From Pigmentiphaga sp. NML030171 (lineage in GTDB: Bacteria > Pseudomonadota > Gammaproteobacteria > Burkholderiales > Burkholderiaceae_B): DNA of 64,000 nucleotides. Below are positions 52,076-60,974 of this stretch, one piece after another. The position numbers and the translations under genes were made by a program. How positions within the stretch are numbered: position 1 is the first letter of the stretch; every line of letters begins with the position of its first letter. The stretch is taken from assembly GCF_002188635.1 (NCBI RefSeq), contig NZ_NINX01000037.1, positions 1-64,000 of the forward strand, read 5' to 3'. The notes beneath the pieces are model-generated. The model was not told the origin of the DNA. It ran no database searches and worked only from the letters and a program-made list of their open reading frames with translations.

Positions 52076-52822
52076 ATGGACATCGATCCCAACCTGTCGC
52101 AAACAGAAAGAGCCGTCTACGGACTGCGCGGCCTGATCGTTCAAGGCAAGCTCAAACCCGGCGACCGGGTGCTGGAACAGGCGCTGGTCGACGCCTTCGG
52201 CGTGTCGCGCACGCCGGCCCGCGCCGCCATGCAGCGCATCAGCGAGGAAGGACTGATTTCCCTCCAGCCCTCGGGCGGCTATGTGGTGTCCAGCTTCACG
52301 GAAGACGATGTGTTCGACGCGATCTCGATCCGCGGCACGCTGGAGGGCATGGCGGCGCGCATGGCTGCCGAGAAAGGCGCGCCGGCGCGCGTCCTCAAGG
52401 CCATGCACGAATGCCTGGAAGAACTGGATGCGGTGGTGGGATCGTCCGATGTCGCCGGGCGCCAGAACGACTACGTCGTCCTGAACGACCGGCTGCATGA
52501 ACTGATCTGCGGCGCCGCGCAAAGCCCCATGGTGGCCCGGGCGCTCGAGCGGCTGGTGGCCATTCCCTTCTCGGTCAACAACTCGTTCACCGACGTTCCC
52601 GCGTCGGCGAAGGCCGGCGTGCGGGACATCCTGCGCGGCGCGCAGGAGCAGCACCGCAACATCGTCGACGCTATCGAGAATCGGGAAGGCACGCGCGCAC
52701 AGGCGCTGATGATCGAGCATTCGCGCTCGACGTGGAAATACCTCGACCTGATGCTGCACCTGCCGGAGCCGGGCACGCTCCCCGGCGGGCTGGAAGCGGC
52801 GCTGCGCGCCCGCCGGACCTGA
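52076..52822 (+). CDS. GntR-family (FCD domain) transcriptional regulator
   Basis: A 248-residue regulator. An N-terminal winged helix (residues 10-75: LIVQGKLKPGDRVLEQALVD, AFGVSRTPARAAMQRI, EEGLISLQPSGGYVV) is followed by an all-helical FCD ligand domain with metal-binding histidines in VLNDRLHELI, EQHRNIVDAI and IEHSRSTWKYL. It is divergent from the Rieske-binding protein operon, which it likely represses until an acid ligand binds. GTATACGTAA boxes lie between the two. Confidence 0.92.
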   Translation: MDIDPNLSQTERAVYGLRGLIVQGKLKPGDRVLEQALVDAFGVSRTPARAAMQRISEEGLISLQPSGGYVVSSFTEDDVFDAISIRGTLEGMAARMAAEKGAPARVLKAMHECLEELDAVVGSSDVAGRQNDYVVLNDRLHELICGAAQSPMVARALERLVAIPFSVNNSFTDVPASAKAGVRDILRGAQEQHRNIVDAIENREGTRAQALMIEHSRSTWKYLDLMLHLPEPGTLPGGLEAALRARRT

Positions 52823-52844
52823 AGGCGGGCGCGGCCGCGGCTGT

Positions 52845-53369
52845 CTACAGGGCGCGGTCGCCCAGGCCTACCTTGGCGTAGATTTCGTTGACGTGCCGCT
52901 TCACGTCCTCCGGCGTGTCGTCGGTGGCGGGCTTGTGCGCCCAGCCGGCCTTCTCGCGCGCGTAGCGACCGATGACTTCGTCCTGGTCGGAGGTCGCGCC
53001 GCTGATGCCGTAGGCGCCCACCATCTCGTCGCCCTTGAACACGGGCGCGCAGCCGCCGGAGACGACGATCTGGCCGCCGGTGAATACCGAGGCATTGATC
53101 AGCATCTGCGGATTGCGCTCCTTGAACCATTGCTGGATGAGCAGTCCATCCTGGAAGCGCGGGCTCATGGAACGGAAGGCCGCCACGGTATAGGCCTTGG
53201 CGCGCGCCGTGTCGGGGGTGATGAAGCCCGCGTCGTCCATGCGCTCCAGCGCGATCAGGTGCCCTTCGGCGCTGACGACCGCGATCGACACCGGCACGCC
53301 CATCTCCAGCGCCTTTTCCTGCGCCGCGCGCATGAACTCCCGGCATTCGGCCAGTTGGATTCTTGCCAT
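52845..53369 (-). CDS. GlcG/HbpS-like heme-degrading family protein
   Basis: A 174-residue protein of the GlcG/HbpS-like (PF03928) family: VSIAVVSAEGHLIALERMDDAG, TARAKAYTVAAFRSM, VFTGGQIVVSGGCAPVF and VGAYGISGATSDQDE are the recognisable parts. Members occur in glycolate and other catabolic operons, and some bind heme; a function is not established for this one. ATG 53369 has AGGAG 11 bases upstream, and the long frame further upstream belongs to the remnant of the TTT receptor. Neighbours: the broken receptor upstream and a LysR gene beyond it. Confidence 0.88.
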   Translation of the reverse strand: MARIQLAECREFMRAAQEKALEMGVPVSIAVVSAEGHLIALERMDDAGFITPDTARAKAYTVAAFRSMSPRFQDGLLIQQWFKERNPQMLINASVFTGGQIVVSGGCAPVFKGDEMVGAYGISGATSDQDEVIGRYAREKAGWAHKPATDDTPEDVKRHVNEIYAKVGLGDRAL

Positions 53370-53410
53370 GCTTGTCTTGCTCCTGTGGTGATGATGAGGC
53401 CCGCGTGGGG

Positions 53411-54074
53411 CTATTCCAGCTTGACGCCCGCCGCCTGCATGACCTCGGCCCACTTGTCGACCTCGGCCCGGATGTAGCGGGCGGTTTCCTCGGGACCGGC
53501 CTTGACCGGTTCGATGCCTTGCGCGCGGAACTGCGCCCGCAGGTCCGGCGTATCCAGCGCGGACTGGATGGCCGCGGACAAGCGCCGCCCGACCACCTCG
53601 GGAGTGCCTGCCGGTGCCGCCAGGCCGAACCAGACCGAGGTGTCGAAGTCTTTCAACCCCAGCTCCGACAAGGTCTTCAGGTCGGGCAGCGCGGCGATGC
53701 GGTCCTTGCTGGCCGCCGCCAGCGCCACCAGCTTGCCGGACTGGATGTGCGGCAGCGCGGTGGACGCGGGCGCGAACATGATGGCGACCTGCCCGCCCAG
53801 GAGATCGGCCATGGCCGGCGAACTGCCCCGATAGGGCGCGCGCGGCGATGTCGCTGCTCGCGCCTGGCCGGTTCTCGACCACGACGCTCTGGCCCAGCTC
53901 CGCGGCCAGCTTGCCGGCGACCAGGCGCGTACCCACGTCGGTGGAACTGCCCGGCGGAAAGCCGACCAGGACCCGGATGGGCTGGGAAGGGTATTTGTCC
54001 TGCGCGCCGGCCGCCGCCGGCACGCACGCGGATGCGGCCACGCAGAACGCGGCCAGCCATGTGCGGTGATTCAT
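53411..54074 (-). pseudogene. TTT (Bug/TctC-type) receptor broken by an internal deletion and frameshift
   Basis: The first 80 codons (54074 to about 53835) read a normal TTT receptor start: signal segment WLAAFCVAASACVPAAAGAQ, PIRVLVGFPPGSSTDVGTR, VVVENRPGASSDIAARA. They then run into junk. From about 53836 another frame gives PYRGSSPAMADLLGGQVAIMF and continues to the normal C-terminus (VDKWAEVMQAAGVKLE, TAG at 53411). About 100 codons that always lie between these parts are missing, and the frame changes at a GGGCGCGCGCGGCG stretch. The product would be non-functional. It lies in the usual place, upstream of a GlcG-like gene and facing a LysR gene. Confidence 0.88.
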
Positions 54075-54161
54075 CGTGTCTCCCTGGACCGGGGCCGGTC
54101 CGCCCGGCCACTCTCATGATGGATGGCCGTATTACACGATCGGCTCACTTATAATTCAAAC

Positions 54162-54176
54162 GAATATTTCTTATTC
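54162..54176. promoter_or_regulatory. Short inverted repeat upstream of the LysR gene
   Basis: GAATA-TTTCT-TATTC is a perfect 5-bp inverted repeat, 17 bases before the ATG, in an AT-rich gap between divergent genes. ATGAG-CTGAT-CTCAT (54181-54195) overlaps the start codon. Possible LysR sites, modest support. Confidence 0.35.
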
Positions 54177-54193
54177 AGAAATGAGCTGATCTC

Positions 54194-55114
54194 ATGAATT
54201 TGACGGTGCGGCAGTTGCAGGCCTTCGTGCTGGTCTCGCGTCTCGGCAGCTTCACCAAGGCGGCCCACGCCATGCACGTCACGCAGTCGGCACTCAGCCT
54301 GCTGGTACGCGAACTCGAAACGGGACTGGGAACGCGGCTGGTCGACCGCACCACGCGCAGCGTCAACGTCACGGCCGTGGGCCGCGAATTCCTGGCCAGC
54401 GCCGAGCGCATCCTGGACGACATCGGCCATGCCATCGCCAACGTCGACCAGTGGGTGGCTCATCAGCGCGGGCGCGTGGTCGTGGCTGCGCCGCTCGTGC
54501 TGTCCGGCACCCTGCTGCCGCCGCTGGTCGCGGACTTCCGGGCCGCCCATCCCGGCATCGAGCTCGTCCTGAAGGACTCGCTGCCGGACGAGGTGCTGCC
54601 GCAGGTCCGCAGCGGCGCGGCCGACCTGGGCATAGGAACGTTCCGGCGCACCGAGGCCGAGTTGCGGCACACGCAATTATTCGAGGAATCACTGGTCGCG
54701 ATATTTCCGGTGGACCATCCGTTCGCCCGTGCGCGGCGCCTGCCATGGCGCCGGCTGGAACAGGAGCGCCTGCTGACGCTGCCGCGCGGCAGCGTATTCC
54801 GCGAGCTGGCCGAGCGGGGCTGCAATGCGGCGGGCTTGGCGCTCGATCCGGCGGGGGAAGCGACCTACGTCGGCACGCTGATCGGATTGGTCTCCGCGGG
54901 ACAAGGGGTGGGCATCGTGCCCGGCTACGCGACCGCGCTGGCCGACCGGCGGGTCATCGCCTGGAAGCCCTTGCAGGACCCGGTCGTGCGGCGCGAGGTG
55001 TCGATCGTGCACCGCGCCACCGTGGCGGTCTCGCCCGCGGCGCAGGCCTTCATGGAGTTCGTCCTGGGACACGCCGGCATCCGGCGGCTGCGGCGCGCGT
55101 CCGCCAGGGATTGA
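54194..55114 (+). CDS. LysR-family transcriptional regulator
   Basis: A 306-residue LysR regulator with a canonical start MNLTVRQLQAFVLVSRLGSF, helix-turn-helix KAAHAMHVTQSALSLLVREL and wing GTRLVDRTTRSVNVTAVG. It is divergent from the broken TTT receptor and GlcG-like gene and probably controlled them; the remaining function is uncertain. It ends 12 bases before the convergent MarR gene. Confidence 0.9.
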   Translation: MNLTVRQLQAFVLVSRLGSFTKAAHAMHVTQSALSLLVRELETGLGTRLVDRTTRSVNVTAVGREFLASAERILDDIGHAIANVDQWVAHQRGRVVVAAPLVLSGTLLPPLVADFRAAHPGIELVLKDSLPDEVLPQVRSGAADLGIGTFRRTEAELRHTQLFEESLVAIFPVDHPFARARRLPWRRLEQERLLTLPRGSVFRELAERGCNAAGLALDPAGEATYVGTLIGLVSAGQGVGIVPGYATALADRRVIAWKPLQDPVVRREVSIVHRATVAVSPAAQAFMEFVLGHAGIRRLRRASARD

Positions 55115-55126
55115 CAAGGACGCCGT

Positions 55127-55588
55127 TCAGTCCGTCTCGCCGTCGTCGAAGCGTGCGAGCAGCCGGGTCAGCAAGGGCTTGATCGCGCGCAATTCCTCCA
55201 GGTGCGCCGCCGACAGCTCCTCCAGCAGTTGCTCGGCATGCGCGGTCAGCACGAGCCGGACCTTGCGTCCGTCCTCGGGGTCCGCCATGCGCGCGACCAG
55301 GTCCATGCGCACCAGCCGTCCGGCCAGCTCCGCGGCCGAATGCGGCTTGATCAGCAGGCGCTCGGCGATCTCCCCCACGTACAGTCCGTCGCGCCCCGGC
55401 GCGCCCTTTATCGCCAGCAGCGCCTGATGCTGCTGCGGCGCGAGGCCGATGGCATGCGCCGCGTCCTCGCTGAATGCGATGAACCGGCGCAAGGCATAGC
55501 GGAACTCGGCCAGCAGCGCATAGTCGGCCGTCGACAGGCTGGGCCGCGCGGCGCGCGACGAGGAAGCGGTCTTCTTCACCCGGGGCAT
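55127..55588 (-). CDS. MarR-family transcriptional regulator
   Basis: A 153-residue MarR protein: basic start MPRVKKTASSSRAARPS, QQHQALLAIKGAPG, GEIAERLLIKPHSAAELAGRL as the recognition helices and the wing DPEDGRKVRLVLTAHA. It lies divergent from the ClC channel gene across 71 bases containing a strong inverted repeat, which is likely its operator. Regulates itself and the channel operon. Confidence 0.9.
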   Translation of the reverse strand: MPRVKKTASSSRAARPSLSTADYALLAEFRYALRRFIAFSEDAAHAIGLAPQQHQALLAIKGAPGRDGLYVGEIAERLLIKPHSAAELAGRLVRMDLVARMADPEDGRKVRLVLTAHAEQLLEELSAAHLEELRAIKPLLTRLLARFDDGETD

Positions 55589-55593
55589 TCTAA

Positions 55594-55616
55594 TATATGT
55601 CGTGGTACGATATATA
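55594..55616. promoter_or_regulatory. MarR-type operator
   Basis: TATATGTCG (55594-55602) and CGATATATA (55608-55616) form a nearly perfect inverted repeat with one mismatch and a 5-base centre. It lies only a few bases from the MarR start codon and 44 bases before the channel gene start, a typical autorepressor position. Confidence 0.6.
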
Positions 55617-55659
55617 TGGCGATCCCAAGCCCGGGGCGCCCCTTCCCTGCCTCTTCATC

Positions 55660-57456
55660 ATGTCTCATTCCGTACCCTCTACCCGGCTCGGCGATTTCAC
55701 GACCGACCGCCGAGTCCTGCTGCTCATGGCCCTGGCCGCCGCCATCGGCCTGTGCAGCGTCGGCGCCGCATGGCTGCTGCTGCGGCTGATCACGCTGTGC
55801 ACCAACCTCGCCTACTACGGCCGCCTGTCGCTCGAAGACCTGCCCATCGCCGGCACGCCGCTGGGCTGGACCACGGTGTTCGTGCCGGTGCTCGGCTGCC
55901 TCATCATCGGCTTCATGGCGCGCTACGGTTCCGAGAAGATCCGCGGCCACGGCATTCCCGAAGCCATGGAAGCCATCCTGATCGGCCGCAGCCGCATCCA
56001 GCCCAAGGTGGCGGTGCTCAAGCCGTTGTCGTCGGCGGTGTCGATCGGCACCGGCGGCCCGTTCGGCGCCGAAGGGCCGATCATCATGACGGGCGGCGCC
56101 ATCGGCTCGCTGCTGGCGCAGATGGTCCACATGAGTTCGGCCGAACGCAAGACGCTGCTGGTGGCCGGCGCCGCTGCCGGAATGACGGCCATCTTCGGCA
56201 CGCCGGTGGCCGCGCTGCTGCTGGCGGTGGAGCTGCTGCTGTTCGAATGGAAGCCTCGCAGCTTCCTGCCGGTGGCGGTGGCCGCCGTGGTCGCTGCCGC
56301 CGTCCGCCCGCTCGTGATGGACGGCGCGCCGCTGTTTCCCTATGCCGGCGCGGTCGACGTCTCGGCCGCGCACGTGGCCGCCTTCGCCGCGCTGGGCATC
56401 GCCGCCGGACTGGGATCGGGCGTGCTGACGACGCTGGTCTACGCCGCCGAGGACGGCTTCGCCAAGCTTCCCATCCACTGGATGTGGTGGCCCGCCATAG
56501 GCGGCGTGGTCATCGGGCTGGGCGGCCTGATCGAACCGGCCGCCCTGGGCGTGGGCTACGACAACATCCGTCACCTGCTGGCCGGCGACCTGGCGCTGCA
56601 CGCGGTACTGCTCCTGCTGGCGGTCAAGGTCGTCATCTGGGCCGTGGCGCTGGGTTCGGGCACCTCAGGGGGCGTGCTGGCCCCGCTGCTGATCTTCGGC
56701 GGCGCGCTGGGCGCCCTGGCGACGCCGATCATGCCCGATGCCTCGCCCGGCTTCTGGGCCCTGCTGGGCATGGCGGCGATGATGGGCGGTACCATGCGCG
56801 CGCCGCTCACCGCCACGTTGTTCGCCGTGGAGCTGACCGGCAACTTCGGCGTGATGGTGCCCGTGCTTACCGCCTGCGCGTTCGCCTACGGCGTGACGGT
56901 GCTGCTGCTCAAGCGTTCGATCCTGACCGAGAAGATCGCCCGGCGCGGCCATCACGTCACCCGCGAATATCATGTGGACCCGTTCGATCTCGTGCGGGTG
57001 GCCGACCTGATGACACGGCAGGTGGAAACGCTGCCAGCCTCGATGACGGTCGGCGAAGCGGTGGAACACTTCACCACGCTGGAGCGCCGCCACACCAGCT
57101 ACCCTGTGGTCGATGCGCAGGGCGTGGTCGTGGGCGAGGTCACCCGCGCCGACAGCCTGGCCTGGACGGTCGAGCAGGAGAACCGCGACCAGCCCATGGG
57201 CGAACTGCTGGCCGACCGGGAACTTCTGGTCGCCTATCCGGACGAACTCGCCAGCCAGTTGGCCGACCGCATGGCGCTCGCCGGCGTGGGACGGGTGCCC
57301 ATCGTCGACCGCGCCAACGGGAAGCTGGTGGGGCTCGTGGGCCGCAAGGACCTGTTGCGGCTGCGAGCGCTGCGCCTGGCTGAAGAGCGCGATCGCATGG
57401 CCTATTTCCGATGGAGCGCGGACACCGGTCGCCAGTCCACTCACGACATCCGATAA
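55660..57456 (+). CDS. ClC-family chloride channel/transporter with C-terminal CBS domains
   Basis: A 598-residue ClC protein. The channel domain (about residues 20-430) contains the selectivity motif SIGTGGPFGAEGPIIM with a gating-type Glu, and GSGTSGGVLAPLLIFGG plus GMAAMMGGTMRAPLTA. Two CBS domains follow (VADLMTRQVETLPASMTV, GELLADRELLVAYPDELA), closing with GLVGRKDLLRLRAL. ATG 55660 is chosen since the earlier in-frame ATG at 55597 lies within the operator. Bacterial ClC proteins exchange Cl and H ions or conduct Cl; which applies is not clear. It begins an operon with a D,D-carboxypeptidase gene 3 bases later. Confidence 0.93.
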   Translation: MSHSVPSTRLGDFTTDRRVLLLMALAAAIGLCSVGAAWLLLRLITLCTNLAYYGRLSLEDLPIAGTPLGWTTVFVPVLGCLIIGFMARYGSEKIRGHGIPEAMEAILIGRSRIQPKVAVLKPLSSAVSIGTGGPFGAEGPIIMTGGAIGSLLAQMVHMSSAERKTLLVAGAAAGMTAIFGTPVAALLLAVELLLFEWKPRSFLPVAVAAVVAAAVRPLVMDGAPLFPYAGAVDVSAAHVAAFAALGIAAGLGSGVLTTLVYAAEDGFAKLPIHWMWWPAIGGVVIGLGGLIEPAALGVGYDNIRHLLAGDLALHAVLLLLAVKVVIWAVALGSGTSGGVLAPLLIFGGALGALATPIMPDASPGFWALLGMAAMMGGTMRAPLTATLFAVELTGNFGVMVPVLTACAFAYGVTVLLLKRSILTEKIARRGHHVTREYHVDPFDLVRVADLMTRQVETLPASMTVGEAVEHFTTLERRHTSYPVVDAQGVVVGEVTRADSLAWTVEQENRDQPMGELLADRELLVAYPDELASQLADRMALAGVGRVPIVDRANGKLVGLVGRKDLLRLRALRLAEERDRMAYFRWSADTGRQSTHDIR

Positions 57457-57459
57457 GAC

Positions 57460-58629
57460 ATGCCCATCTCGAAGATGGTGGCGGCGCTGGCCTGCGCCCT
57501 CTGCATCGCCGCCGCCCACGCCCAGCCCTCGCCCGCCGCCGTCCCCGTTCCTGGGCTGCCCGCCCGCGCCTGGCTGCTCCTGGATGCGACCAGCGGCCAG
57601 GTACTGGGCGCGCACGATCCGGACAAGCGCATCGAGCCGGCCTCGCTCACCAAGATGATGACGGCCTACGTCGTGTTCCAGGCCCTGCGCGACCATGCCG
57701 TCGGCCGCGACACGCGGGTCACGGTCTCGACGCGGGCGTGGAAGGTGGCGCCGGGAAGCTCCCGCATGTTCCTCGAACCCGGCAAGCAGGCCACGATAGA
57801 CGAGTTGCTGTACGGGCTGCTGGTGCAATCGGGCAACGACGCCGCGATCGCGCTGGCCGAGGGCGTCGCCGGCTCGGTCGAGGCTTTCGTCGAACGCATG
57901 AACCAGGAGGCGGGGGAACTGGGCCTGGCCTCGACCCACTTCTCCAATCCGCACGGCCTGCCCGATCCGCAGACGTATTCGACCGCGCGCGACCTGTCCG
58001 TGCTGGCGGCCCGGATCGTGCGCGACTTTCCCGACCTGGCCGGCACCTACGATGCCACCCGGCAGTACACCTACAACGGCATCACGCAGCCCAATCGCAA
58101 CCGCCTGCTGTGGCTGGACGCCAGCGTGGACGGCATGAAGACGGGCCATACGGAGTCGGCGGGATACAGTCTCGTGGCGACCGCGCGGCGCGCCAGCGGC
58201 AGTATCCAGCGGCGGCTGATCTCGGTCGTGGTCGGCACCGCCTCGGACCGCAACCGCACCCGGCAGAGCCGCGAACTGCTGGAGTGGGGTTTCCGCAATT
58301 TCGAAACGGTGCGGCTTTACGCGGGCGGCGACGCGGTCGGTTCGCCGCGGGTCTGGAAAGGCGCGCGCTCGGCCGTGCCCATGGGGTTCCAGCGCGACAC
58401 CTACATTACCGTGCGCCCGGGAGCACGGATAGAGCGCATCCTGCATCCGGCCTCGCCCCTGATCGCACCGCTGGCGGCGGGACAACGCGTGGGCGAACTC
58501 GAGGTGCGCGTCGACGGCGAACCGGCCCGTCGCCTGCCGCTGGTCGCCCTCCAGCCGGTGCCGGCGGCATCGTGGTTCGGACGCGCCTGGGACGGGCTGC
58601 GCCTGTGGCTGCACGGGCTGGGCGCCTGA
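57460..58629 (+). CDS. dacC: D-alanyl-D-alanine carboxypeptidase (PBP5/6 family)
   Basis: A 389-residue penicillin-binding protein that removes the terminal D-Ala from peptidoglycan stem peptides in the periplasm. Signal peptide MVAALACALCIAAAHAQ; catalytic motifs SLTKMM (SxxK), LVQSGNDAAIALAEG (SxN) and DGMKTGHTESAG (KTG). The end, SWFGRAWDGLRLWLHGLG, is the expected amphipathic membrane anchor. It starts 3 bases after the ClC gene, so it shares the MarR-controlled transcript. The name dacC follows the family; dacA-type naming is equally possible. Confidence 0.93.
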   Translation: MPISKMVAALACALCIAAAHAQPSPAAVPVPGLPARAWLLLDATSGQVLGAHDPDKRIEPASLTKMMTAYVVFQALRDHAVGRDTRVTVSTRAWKVAPGSSRMFLEPGKQATIDELLYGLLVQSGNDAAIALAEGVAGSVEAFVERMNQEAGELGLASTHFSNPHGLPDPQTYSTARDLSVLAARIVRDFPDLAGTYDATRQYTYNGITQPNRNRLLWLDASVDGMKTGHTESAGYSLVATARRASGSIQRRLISVVVGTASDRNRTRQSRELLEWGFRNFETVRLYAGGDAVGSPRVWKGARSAVPMGFQRDTYITVRPGARIERILHPASPLIAPLAAGQRVGELEVRVDGEPARRLPLVALQPVPAASWFGRAWDGLRLWLHGLGA

Positions 58630-58716
58630 GGCCCGCACGGATTTTGCAGCGGATGCCCCGCATGGTAGGCTGGGCAAAAACAAGGCAGCGGGCCTCGCGG
58701 TCCCGCTCCATGGCAG

Positions 58717-60348
58717 ATGACATCCGTTCCAGCGCAGTCCCCTCCGTCCGATACGCCGGCCGGCCAAGCCCGGCGCGGCGGAACGATCTCGATACGCATC
58801 GGCCTGCTTGCCCTGGTCGTCGTCTGTACGCTCCCCGCCACGCTGGTGGCGGGCCTCGCGGTGTACGAGACCTACGCGCTGCGCAAGACCCGCATCTACG
58901 AAACCACCGTCCTGGCCGCCCGCAGCCTGGCCGCCGACCTGGACCAGGAAGTGGAAGGAATCGGCTCCGGCCTGCGCGTGCTGGCAAGCTCCACCGACCT
59001 GGTGCGCGCGGACCTGGCCTCGTTCCACCAGCGGGCCATCGAAGCGCTCAAGTACCAGGACATCGACCGCTACGTCCTGACGGACACCCGCGGCAACGAG
59101 GTGCTGGATACTTCGGAGCCCTATCCCGGCGTCCTCCCGCCGCCCGTCAGGCTACCCGACCTGCCCCAGGTCTCCAGCGGCGGCAGCCATCCGCTCGTTG
59201 CAAGGCTGGGGCCACCTCGGGAGGGCCGGGGCCTCACCATCATCGTCGGCGTACCCGTCCTGATCGACGGCGAAGCGCGCTATCTGCTTTTCGCCGACCT
59301 GGGTTCTGACCGCCTAAGCGCCCTGATGACCCGCCACGCCCTGGGCGAAGGCTGGGTGGCCGCCCTGCTCGACCGCGACGCGACCATCCTGGGACGGACC
59401 CGCGACGAAGCGCGTTTCGTCGGGCAGCGGGCGGTGTCCTCGCTGGCCGACGCCGTGCGCCGTGAACGCGAAGGTACGCTGCAAAGCCTGACCAAGGAGG
59501 GGATTCCCGTCCTGACGGCGTTCAGCCGCCTGGCCACGACCCAATGGACCGTCGCCGTGGGGGCGCCCGCCGCGGCCTTCACCACCGACCTATACCGGGC
59601 CATGGCCTGGGTGGCGGGCGGCGGCCTGCTGGCCATCCTGTTCGGACTGGGCCTGGCCTATCAGCTGGCACGCCGGATCGAACAGGCGGTGGGCAACCTC
59701 GTGGAACCCGCCCTGGCGCTGGGCGCCGGCCACCGTGTCAGCGTGGCGCCACCACACTTCAAGGAAACGGCGGCCGTGGCCGATGCCATCGAGCACGCCG
59801 CCGGTACGCTCGAGCACGCCCGCCAGCTTGCCTATTACGACCCGCTCACCCAGTTGAGCAACCGGGTCCTGTTCGCGGAACTGGCCCGGCGCGCGATCGC
59901 CGCCGCGCAACGGTCCCGGGCGTCGCTGGCCCTGGTCGCCGTGGACCTCGATCATTTCAAGACCGTCAACGACGTCCATGGCCACGGCACGGGGGATACC
60001 GTGCTGCAGATCGCCGCGCGCCGCATGGCCGACGCCGTGCGCCATTCGGACGTGGTGGCGCGCTACGGCGGCGACGAGTTCATGGTGCTGCTGGACGGCG
60101 CGGGCCCGGCCGCCGCCGAGACCGTGGCCAACAGCCTGGTGGCGGTGCTGTCCGAACCCTATCCGGGCGTCTCGCCCCAGGTAGGCGCCTCGGCGGGCAT
60201 CGCGGTCTTCCCGCACTCCGGCACCTCGCTGGAAGAACTGATCAGCCGCGCCGACGCGGCGCTGTATGCCGCCAAGTCGCGCGGCAGGAACCAGGCGGTG
60301 CTCGATCCTGAAGCCCAGGACCGCGCCCCGGAACGCTCGCTGTTCTGA
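58717..60348 (+). CDS. Diguanylate cyclase with periplasmic sensor domain (GGDEF)
   Basis: A 543-residue membrane protein. A first helix at about 28-48 and a second at about 296-316 enclose a large periplasmic dCACHE-like sensor; a HAMP-like linker precedes the GGDEF domain (about 375-530). The active site GGDEF is intact at 451-455 (ARYGGDEFMVL), with DPLTQLSNR at the domain start and an inhibitory I-site RHSD at 442-445, five residues before the GG. It should synthesise cyclic-di-GMP with product inhibition. Ligand unknown. It stands alone between dacC and the NlpE-like gene. Confidence 0.95.
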   Translation: MTSVPAQSPPSDTPAGQARRGGTISIRIGLLALVVVCTLPATLVAGLAVYETYALRKTRIYETTVLAARSLAADLDQEVEGIGSGLRVLASSTDLVRADLASFHQRAIEALKYQDIDRYVLTDTRGNEVLDTSEPYPGVLPPPVRLPDLPQVSSGGSHPLVARLGPPREGRGLTIIVGVPVLIDGEARYLLFADLGSDRLSALMTRHALGEGWVAALLDRDATILGRTRDEARFVGQRAVSSLADAVRREREGTLQSLTKEGIPVLTAFSRLATTQWTVAVGAPAAAFTTDLYRAMAWVAGGGLLAILFGLGLAYQLARRIEQAVGNLVEPALALGAGHRVSVAPPHFKETAAVADAIEHAAGTLEHARQLAYYDPLTQLSNRVLFAELARRAIAAAQRSRASLALVAVDLDHFKTVNDVHGHGTGDTVLQIAARRMADAVRHSDVVARYGGDEFMVLLDGAGPAAAETVANSLVAVLSEPYPGVSPQVGASAGIAVFPHSGTSLEELISRADAALYAAKSRGRNQAVLDPEAQDRAPERSLF

Positions 60349-60447
60349 TCCTTCTTACATCCGGTTGCCGGCGCGGCCGCCGCCGCCTGCTACCGTTGGC
60401 GGGAAGCGCCATGCCTCGCGCGGGCGCCGGCAACCGGAGCAGCCATC

Positions 60448-60891
60448 ATGAAGACCGCCGCCTTCGCATGCCTCGCAGCCGTGCTCATCGCCGGCTGCGG
60501 CACGCCGTCCAGGGAACACGACACGCCAGCCGCCAGCCCCGTCGTCGACGGGCACAACGCCCGCAACGCGCTGGACTGGGACGGCGTCTACGAGGGCACG
60601 CTGCCCTGCGCCGACTGCCCCGGCATCCGGACCCGGCTCACGCTGCGCCAGGATGGCCGCTACGAGCTGGAGACCCAGTATCTCGACCGTCAGCCGCGCG
60701 TCGACCGCGTCGAGGGCAGCTTCACATGGCAGCCCGACGGCACCCGCATCACCCTGGACCAGGCCGCGGGCGGCAGGCAGTACTTCGTGGCCGAGGGACG
60801 GCTCATCCAGCTCTACATGGACGGCACGCGTCCCCAGGGGCCGCTGGCCGGCAACCATGAATTGCAGAAGGTGGAAAATACCGGCCGCTAA
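60448..60891 (+). CDS. NlpE N-terminal domain-like outer membrane lipoprotein
   Basis: A 147-residue lipoprotein: signal ending in the lipobox IAGC (Cys near 17), then a linker and one NlpE-like domain with GVYEGTLPCADCPGIRTRLTL, the CxxC motif of the copper-resistance lipoprotein family, and YELETQYLDRQPR. NlpE in E. coli is larger and activates the Cpx response on surface contact; only the first domain is present here. Ends at TAA inside a hairpin. Confidence 0.88.
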   Translation: MKTAAFACLAAVLIAGCGTPSREHDTPAASPVVDGHNARNALDWDGVYEGTLPCADCPGIRTRLTLRQDGRYELETQYLDRQPRVDRVEGSFTWQPDGTRITLDQAAGGRQYFVAEGRLIQLYMDGTRPQGPLAGNHELQKVENTGR

Positions 60892-60898
60892 GCGGCCG
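60882..60898 (+). terminator. Hairpin at the stop codon of the NlpE-like gene
   Basis: CGGCCGC-TAA-GCGGCCG is a perfect 7-bp stem whose three-base loop is the TAA stop codon (60889-60891). It is followed by TGTCATCGTTTGTCCTT, only weakly T-rich, so a terminator role is possible but uncertain. Confidence 0.35.
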
Positions 60899-60974
60899 TG
60901 TCATCGTTTGTCCTTATACTTTCGCCTGGGCAGAGCCGCTTCGAAGGCCACAAGAACAACCACCGGGAACCGCC

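Noticed and set aside
52845-54074. A 409-residue open frame joining the TTT remnant to the GlcG-like protein
   Set aside because: The middle part is non-coding-like, produced by the frameshift; the GlcG-like gene has its own ATG and ribosome site at 53369, so a fusion protein is unlikely.
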